Below are positions 4,809 through 7,876 of a stretch of DNA of 7,876 nt, piece by piece. Every line of letters starts with the position of its first letter. Within the stretch, counting starts at the first letter, position 1. This DNA comes from Chloroflexota bacterium. GTDB taxonomy: Bacteria; Chloroflexota; Anaerolineae; Anaerolineales; UBA4823. The position numbers and the translations under genes are program-made. The notes beneath the pieces were generated by a model. The model made no database searches. It was not told where the DNA came from and worked only from the letters and a program-made list of their open reading frames with translations. Location: assembly GCA_017860725.1 (NCBI GenBank), contig JAGDMX010000120.1:1-7876 (forward strand), read 5' to 3'.

Positions 4809-5486
4809 ATGAGCGCACGCATTTTGGTTATCGAAGATGATGAGGCGATTCTCAAGTTTCTACGCCGGGGATTAGCTTATGAAGGATACCAGGTCGATAC
4901 GGCTGCCGATGGGCAGTCCGGCCTGACTCTCGCGCGGGACAACCCTCCCGACCTGGTCGTATTGGACTTGATGCTCCCGGGTATTGATGGCCTGGAAGTA
5001 TGCCGCCGCCTGAGGGCTGGGGGTCCGGTTCCTATCCTGATCTTAACCGCCAAAGACTCCGTCAATGATCGCATCCAGGGGCTGGATATGGGTGCCGATG
5101 ACTACATGGTGAAGCCGTTTAACCTGGACGAGCTGCTGGCGCGAATTCGTGCCCTGTTGCGACGTGCTCAGCCCAGCCGTCCACAGGTGCTGCGTTTTGC
5201 CGACCTGGTCCTGGATACCGGCACCCGCCAAGCATCCCGCGGCGACCGAGTTATCTCACTGACAGCCAAAGAATATGAGCTGTTGGAGCTATTCCTGCGC
5301 CACCCACGCCAGGTATTAACCCGCGATATGATCTTCGATCGGGTCTGGGGCTATGATTTCGGTGGAGAGAGCAACATCATCGAAGTTTATATCCGCTACC
5401 TGCGCCAAAAGCTAGAGACTGATGGCGAACCGCGCTTGATCCATACGGTGCGCGGCATGGGCTACGTTCTGCGCGAAGCATCCTGA
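4809..5486 (+). CDS. OmpR/PhoB-family response regulator
   Basis: This is a 225-residue DNA-binding response regulator, cytosolic partner of the kinase that follows. The receiver domain (about 1-120) has the acidic pair D10/D11, phospho-acceptor D53 in VVLDLMLPGIDG, T80 and K102 in the MVKPF motif, so all switch residues are intact. The C-terminal winged-helix domain (about 128-225) has LTAKEYELLELF, VLTRDMIFDRVWGYDF, the recognition-helix region NIIEVYIRYLRQKLE, and the closing TVRGMGYVL. The ATG has GAGGAGG (4798-4804) four bases upstream. It stands alone after the ribosomal terminator with its own promoter, so no regulatory tie to the ribosomal genes is implied. The target genes and signal are unknown; a specific name such as MprA or ResD cannot be supported. 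Confidence 0.95.
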   Translation: MSARILVIEDDEAILKFLRRGLAYEGYQVDTAADGQSGLTLARDNPPDLVVLDLMLPGIDGLEVCRRLRAGGPVPILILTAKDSVNDRIQGLDMGADDYMVKPFNLDELLARIRALLRRAQPSRPQVLRFADLVLDTGTRQASRGDRVISLTAKEYELLELFLRHPRQVLTRDMIFDRVWGYDFGGESNIIEVYIRYLRQKLETDGEPRLIHTVRGMGYVLREAS

Positions 5487-5539
5487 ACGCAACATTCATC
5501 TTCCCGGTGTGCTCAGCGAGACTGGTTCTCGGTATATAA

Positions 5540-6952
5540 ATGTCGCTGCGGGTCCGATTAGCTTTACTGTACACCATCCTGATGGGTGGTATTTTGCTTA
5601 TCTTTGGGACCGCAGTATACATTGCGGTCAGCTTGACCCTGACCAACCAGCTCGATAAAATCCTTGAAATTGAGGCTCGCGATATTGTCCAGAATACCAA
5701 AGCGAGCACACCTGGACCGATCCAGATCGACTTCTCCGCTATCAATCTCTCTCCAGATGTACTCGTTCAAGTTTGGGGGCCTAATGGCGAGCTGCTGGCT
5801 TATTCGTACAATCTTCCGGATTATTTGAGAAATTCCCTCGACCCAGAAGGTCTTCAATCAGGCAAGCCGGTATTTCGCAATACTATTGCTGGTGAAGAAG
5901 AGCTACGGGTGCTAAGTGTGCCACTGGTGATCAGCGGCAGCAACCGGATTATTTCTACACTGCAAGTTGCCGTCTTGAGCGAGGTAGTGGGATCTACCCA
6001 GCAGGTACTGTTATTTGTATTAATCATTGGCACCCTGATCGCAATGGTCGTAGCTGGGATTGCCGGCTGGTATAGCACCAATCAAGTCCTGGAACCCCTG
6101 GAGGTAGTGACCGAGACCGCCACCCAGATTACGCGGGCAGACGATCTTTCGCGCCGGATTATCTACCAGGGGTCGCCTGATGATGAGGTCGGGCAGCTAA
6201 TTCGAGCATTCAACCACTCTTTGGAGAGGCTGGAAAACCTTTTCAATGCTCAAAGACGTTTCCTGGCGGATGTCGGGCACGAGCTTAGAACACCTTTGAC
6301 GGTTATCAAGGGTAACATCGACCTGATGCGACGGATGAACTGCACAGACGAAGAATCGATGGACAGCATTAACAATGAGGTCGACCGCCTGACGCGCCTG
6401 GTTGGCGATCTACTCCTGTTAGCGCAGGCAGAATCGGGGAAGATGCCTTTGGTCTGGAATACTGTAGAGCTGGACACGGTGCTGCTGGATGTGCTGCAGC
6501 AAATGCGCGTCCTGGCAAAGGATAAGCTACAACTAAAGATTGGCGAGATCGACCAGGTGCAGGTTTGCGGTGACCAGGATAGATTAAAACAGGTGTTGGT
6601 AAACCTGATTGGGAATGCCATCAAATACACGCCCGCCGGTGGCGAGGTGATCCTGGGGCTGGCAAAAGTGGAAAAACGCGCCCGCCTGACCGTCAGTGAT
6701 AATGGTCCGGGAATCCCCCCAGATGATTTACCCCATATATTCGAGCGGTTTTACCGCGGCGAGAAATCTCGCACGCGCTCAAAAGATGGCAAAGGTTTCG
6801 GCCTGGGGCTTTCAATCGCCTATTGGATTATCCGCAACCATGGAGGCCAGATTGAAGCATTCAACCGGGAACCCACCGGAACGACCTTTTGTGTCTGGTT
6901 GCCCCTGATGGAAACGAACTGTAAAGAAGAAAAGGCGATTCAGGCAGTATAG
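5540..6952 (+). CDS. Membrane sensor histidine kinase (HAMP, HisKA, HATPase_c)
   Basis: This 470-residue sensor kinase is the partner of the upstream regulator. Transmembrane segments at about 8-32 and 156-178 enclose an extracytoplasmic sensor region (33-155) that I do not recognise by family. HAMP is about 179-232. The H-box FLADVGHELRTPL places the phospho-acceptor at His247. The N-box is NLIGNAIKYTP (355-365), G1 is DNGPGIP (387-393), the F-box is FERFYRG (401-407) and G2 is GFGLGLSIA (419-427), all intact. The frame is closed by TAA at 5537-5539, immediately before ATG 5540, so that start is the earliest possible. No clear Shine-Dalgarno sequence is seen, and 53 bases separate it from the regulator, so coupled or weak translation is likely. 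The stop falls seven bases from the stop of the convergent gene. Confidence 0.94.
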   Translation: MSLRVRLALLYTILMGGILLIFGTAVYIAVSLTLTNQLDKILEIEARDIVQNTKASTPGPIQIDFSAINLSPDVLVQVWGPNGELLAYSYNLPDYLRNSLDPEGLQSGKPVFRNTIAGEEELRVLSVPLVISGSNRIISTLQVAVLSEVVGSTQQVLLFVLIIGTLIAMVVAGIAGWYSTNQVLEPLEVVTETATQITRADDLSRRIIYQGSPDDEVGQLIRAFNHSLERLENLFNAQRRFLADVGHELRTPLTVIKGNIDLMRRMNCTDEESMDSINNEVDRLTRLVGDLLLLAQAESGKMPLVWNTVELDTVLLDVLQQMRVLAKDKLQLKIGEIDQVQVCGDQDRLKQVLVNLIGNAIKYTPAGGEVILGLAKVEKRARLTVSDNGPGIPPDDLPHIFERFYRGEKSRTRSKDGKGFGLGLSIAYWIIRNHGGQIEAFNREPTGTTFCVWLPLMETNCKEEKAIQAV

Positions 6953-6967
6953 GCACGGTCTACTGCC
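6943..6967. other. Inverted repeat across the two convergent stops
   Basis: GGCAGTA (6943-6949) and TACTGCC (6961-6967) form a seven-pair stem. The 11-base loop holds the last base(s) of both stop codons. No T-run follows on either strand, so a two-way terminator is possible but weakly supported. Confidence 0.35.
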
Positions 6968-7730
6968 GGTTTCGATTTGAATTGCCCTGATCACCCGAAA
7001 ATTGCCTGGTTGAATTGTTGTTCGCCGGGCTGCTATGCAGGGGGGTGTAGGTGGGCTCCGGTCGGCCAAATCCAGATTCAATCGAAGAGGGGGCTTTGGG
7101 TGCCGGACGAAATGTATTAGGTGCTGGCGAAGTCGCATTGGCTGGAGGAGAGACTTTCCCAGGAACAGGGAGTGGCAGGGACCGATTAGCAGCACGCTGA
7201 CCGTTTATCGATCGTTTTTCATCTATCGTGAAGAGCCTTTCACCGGATAGTGAAAAAGTACCGATGATCAGGACGCGTATCAACCAAACTAGCACTGCTA
7301 CGAAAATGGGGACAGCTCGTAATAGCATCTGCTGATCGATCACCGCATTGCCGAGAGTCTGGTTGTTCAGAATGGCAATCGACACGCCCCACCAGGTCAG
7401 CATAGCATTCATGGTTGCAGCCAGTAACCAGGCACCAAAAAGGTACCAGACTTCCTTAGGTTCATTTTTACCCTGTTCTGGAGTGAACAATCGAGCGATC
7501 CCGGCAAAATCGATCCCACAAAAAGCGATCGCCAGGATAGTTGACCAAAGAACTCCAAAGAAAGATAACTCTCCGAGCAGATCATTCAGCGCGAATTCGG
7601 TCGTACTGAAGTTGAAAACCTCGAAGGCTAACAGGGCGCAGATAATCATCCCCCCAAATAGTAGCCCCCGTTGTGGTTTGAGCCGATGGAAAGCTGCATC
7701 TACATTTTTATGCAAACCGGTTGTACTCAT
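6960..7730 (-). CDS. Four-helix membrane protein with disordered Pro/Asn-rich tail, function unknown
   Basis: I do not recognise this 256-residue protein. Four hydrophobic helices are visible at about 21-41, 54-76, 94-120 and 138-160. The N-terminus (HKNVDAAFHRLKPQR) and the segment after helix 4 (GERLFTIDEKR) are basic, placing both ends in the cytosol. A soluble loop (about 79-93, RLFTPEQGKNEPKE) lies between helices 2 and 3. From about residue 176 the chain is low-complexity and rich in Pro, Ser, Ala and Asn, ending GNSNRNRQ; it is probably disordered. The ATG (complement of 7728-7730) has AGGAGGAG-type RBS bases at 7735-7742. The base composition is not obviously foreign. A near-consensus promoter on this strand (7825-7853) overlaps a LexA-like box, so the gene may be SOS-controlled. 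The real coding status is likely given the RBS, membrane pattern and promoter. Confidence 0.85.
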   Translation of the reverse strand: MSTTGLHKNVDAAFHRLKPQRGLLFGGMIICALLAFEVFNFSTTEFALNDLLGELSFFGVLWSTILAIAFCGIDFAGIARLFTPEQGKNEPKEVWYLFGAWLLAATMNAMLTWWGVSIAILNNQTLGNAVIDQQMLLRAVPIFVAVLVWLIRVLIIGTFSLSGERLFTIDEKRSINGQRAANRSLPLPVPGKVSPPANATSPAPNTFRPAPKAPSSIESGFGRPEPTYTPLHSSPANNNSTRQFSGDQGNSNRNRQ

Positions 7731-7800
7731 TGAGCTCCTCCTATTTGGATAGAACGAAATCTTAGAAAGATTAAAGTTTTAGGGACTCTGGGTCAGGTTA

Positions 7801-7829
7801 TTGACAACGGATCATTATATTTGTATAAT
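7801..7829 (+). promoter_or_regulatory. Consensus sigma-70-type promoter for the gene at 7874
   Basis: TTGACA (7801-7806), a 17-base spacer, and TATAAT (7824-7829) match the consensus at all 12 positions. Transcription would start near 7836, inside the GAAC-N4-GTTC palindrome. The spacer holds ATTATA, giving a perfect inverted repeat with the -10 (7814-7829). Confidence 0.88.
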
Positions 7830-7853
7830 AGAACAAAAGTTCTAATTTGTCAA
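7825..7853 (-). promoter_or_regulatory. Overlapping - strand promoter for the membrane-protein gene
   Basis: Read on the - strand, TTGACA (complement of 7848-7853), 17 bases, then TATTAT (complement of 7825-7830) matches the consensus at 11 of 12 positions. Its -10 coincides with that of the + strand promoter, so one polymerase excludes the other. The start would be near 7818, giving a leader of about 88 bases before the ATG at 7730. Confidence 0.7.
7830..7843. promoter_or_regulatory. Candidate LexA (SOS) operator
   Basis: AGAAC-AAAA-GTTCT is a perfect palindrome of the form GAAC-N4-GTTC, the core of LexA/DinR boxes in Bacillus and relatives. It covers the + strand start point and lies in the spacer of the - strand promoter, a position that would block both. 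Confidence 0.7.
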
Positions 7854-7873
7854 GAGTAAACCTGGAGGCTGCC

Positions 7874-7876
7874 ATG
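7874..7876 (+). CDS. Start codon of an unseen gene
   Basis: ATG at the window edge has GGAGG (7864-7868) five bases upstream, and the consensus promoter with LexA-like box is about 40 bases before it. Nothing of the protein is visible. By its operator it may be an SOS gene such as lexA or a repair gene; this is inference only. Confidence 0.55.

Noticed and set aside
5533..5538. TATATA as a -10 for the kinase gene
   Set aside because: It would start transcription inside the coding region after ATG 5540, and no -35 is seen; more likely AT-rich chance.
7348..7752. + strand open frame opposite the membrane-protein gene
   Set aside because: It lies antisense to the membrane-protein gene, and has no RBS or domain.
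7751..7764. Second LexA-like site (GAACGAAATCTT)
   Set aside because: Only the left half-site matches; the right half is not GTTC.
1..7876. Mobile elements, CRISPR arrays, toxin-antitoxin or defence genes
   Set aside because: None seen: no spaced direct repeats, transposase motifs or terminal inverted repeats, and all coding space is accounted for by the listed genes.

Overview
The window is a ribosomal and translation gene cluster on the + strand, followed by a two-component system, a convergent membrane-protein gene and the start of a further + strand gene. The order is tuf (3' part) – rpmG – tRNA-Trp – secE – nusG – rplK – rplA – rplJ – rplL, the conserved bacterial 'secE-nusG-L11-L1-L10-L7/L12' block. 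GC is moderately high, RBSs are strong GGAGG types, and several starts are GTG or TTG. L33 is of the four-cysteine type. The proteins and layout look most like a member of Chloroflexota (Anaerolineae-like). That placement is inference from pattern memory and needs a search.

Region by region: 1-867 is EF-Tu from about residue 112 to its C-terminus. 864-1022 encodes L33, apparently without an ATG/GTG/TTG start and abutting the tuf stop. 1038-1078 is a long hairpin, 1085-1158 is tRNA-Trp(CCA), and 1169-1200 is a terminator-like hairpin. 1269-2220 holds secE and nusG, nearly abutting. 2253-2289 and 2735-2769 are two matching RNA structures that imitate the L1-binding site of 23S rRNA, one before rplK and one before rplA. 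3502-3703 is an L10-type leader with a kink-turn stem, an antiterminator and an intrinsic terminator in front of rplJ. rplJ and rplL follow, closed by a strong terminator at 4728-4760.

From 4770 an extended -10 promoter probably drives an OmpR/PhoB-family response regulator (4809-5486) and its membrane histidine kinase (5540-6952). A four-helix membrane protein with a disordered tail (6960-7730, - strand) converges on the kinase gene, with 7 bases between the two.

The right end (7731-7876) is a compact divergent control region. A perfect-consensus + strand promoter and a near-consensus - strand promoter share their -10 region. A GAAC-N4-GTTC palindrome, the form of the Gram-positive-type LexA (SOS) box, sits where it could block both. 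The gene starting at 7874 is not visible beyond its ATG.

The cluster works as a unit. It makes EF-Tu, L33, tRNA-Trp, the SecE translocon subunit, the NusG elongation factor and the L11/L1/L10/L12 stalk proteins, with visible autogenous RNA control for the L1 and L10 units. No mobile element or CRISPR array was seen. The least-described items are the duplicated L1 boxes, the start of rpmG, and the LexA-boxed divergent promoter beside an unknown membrane protein.
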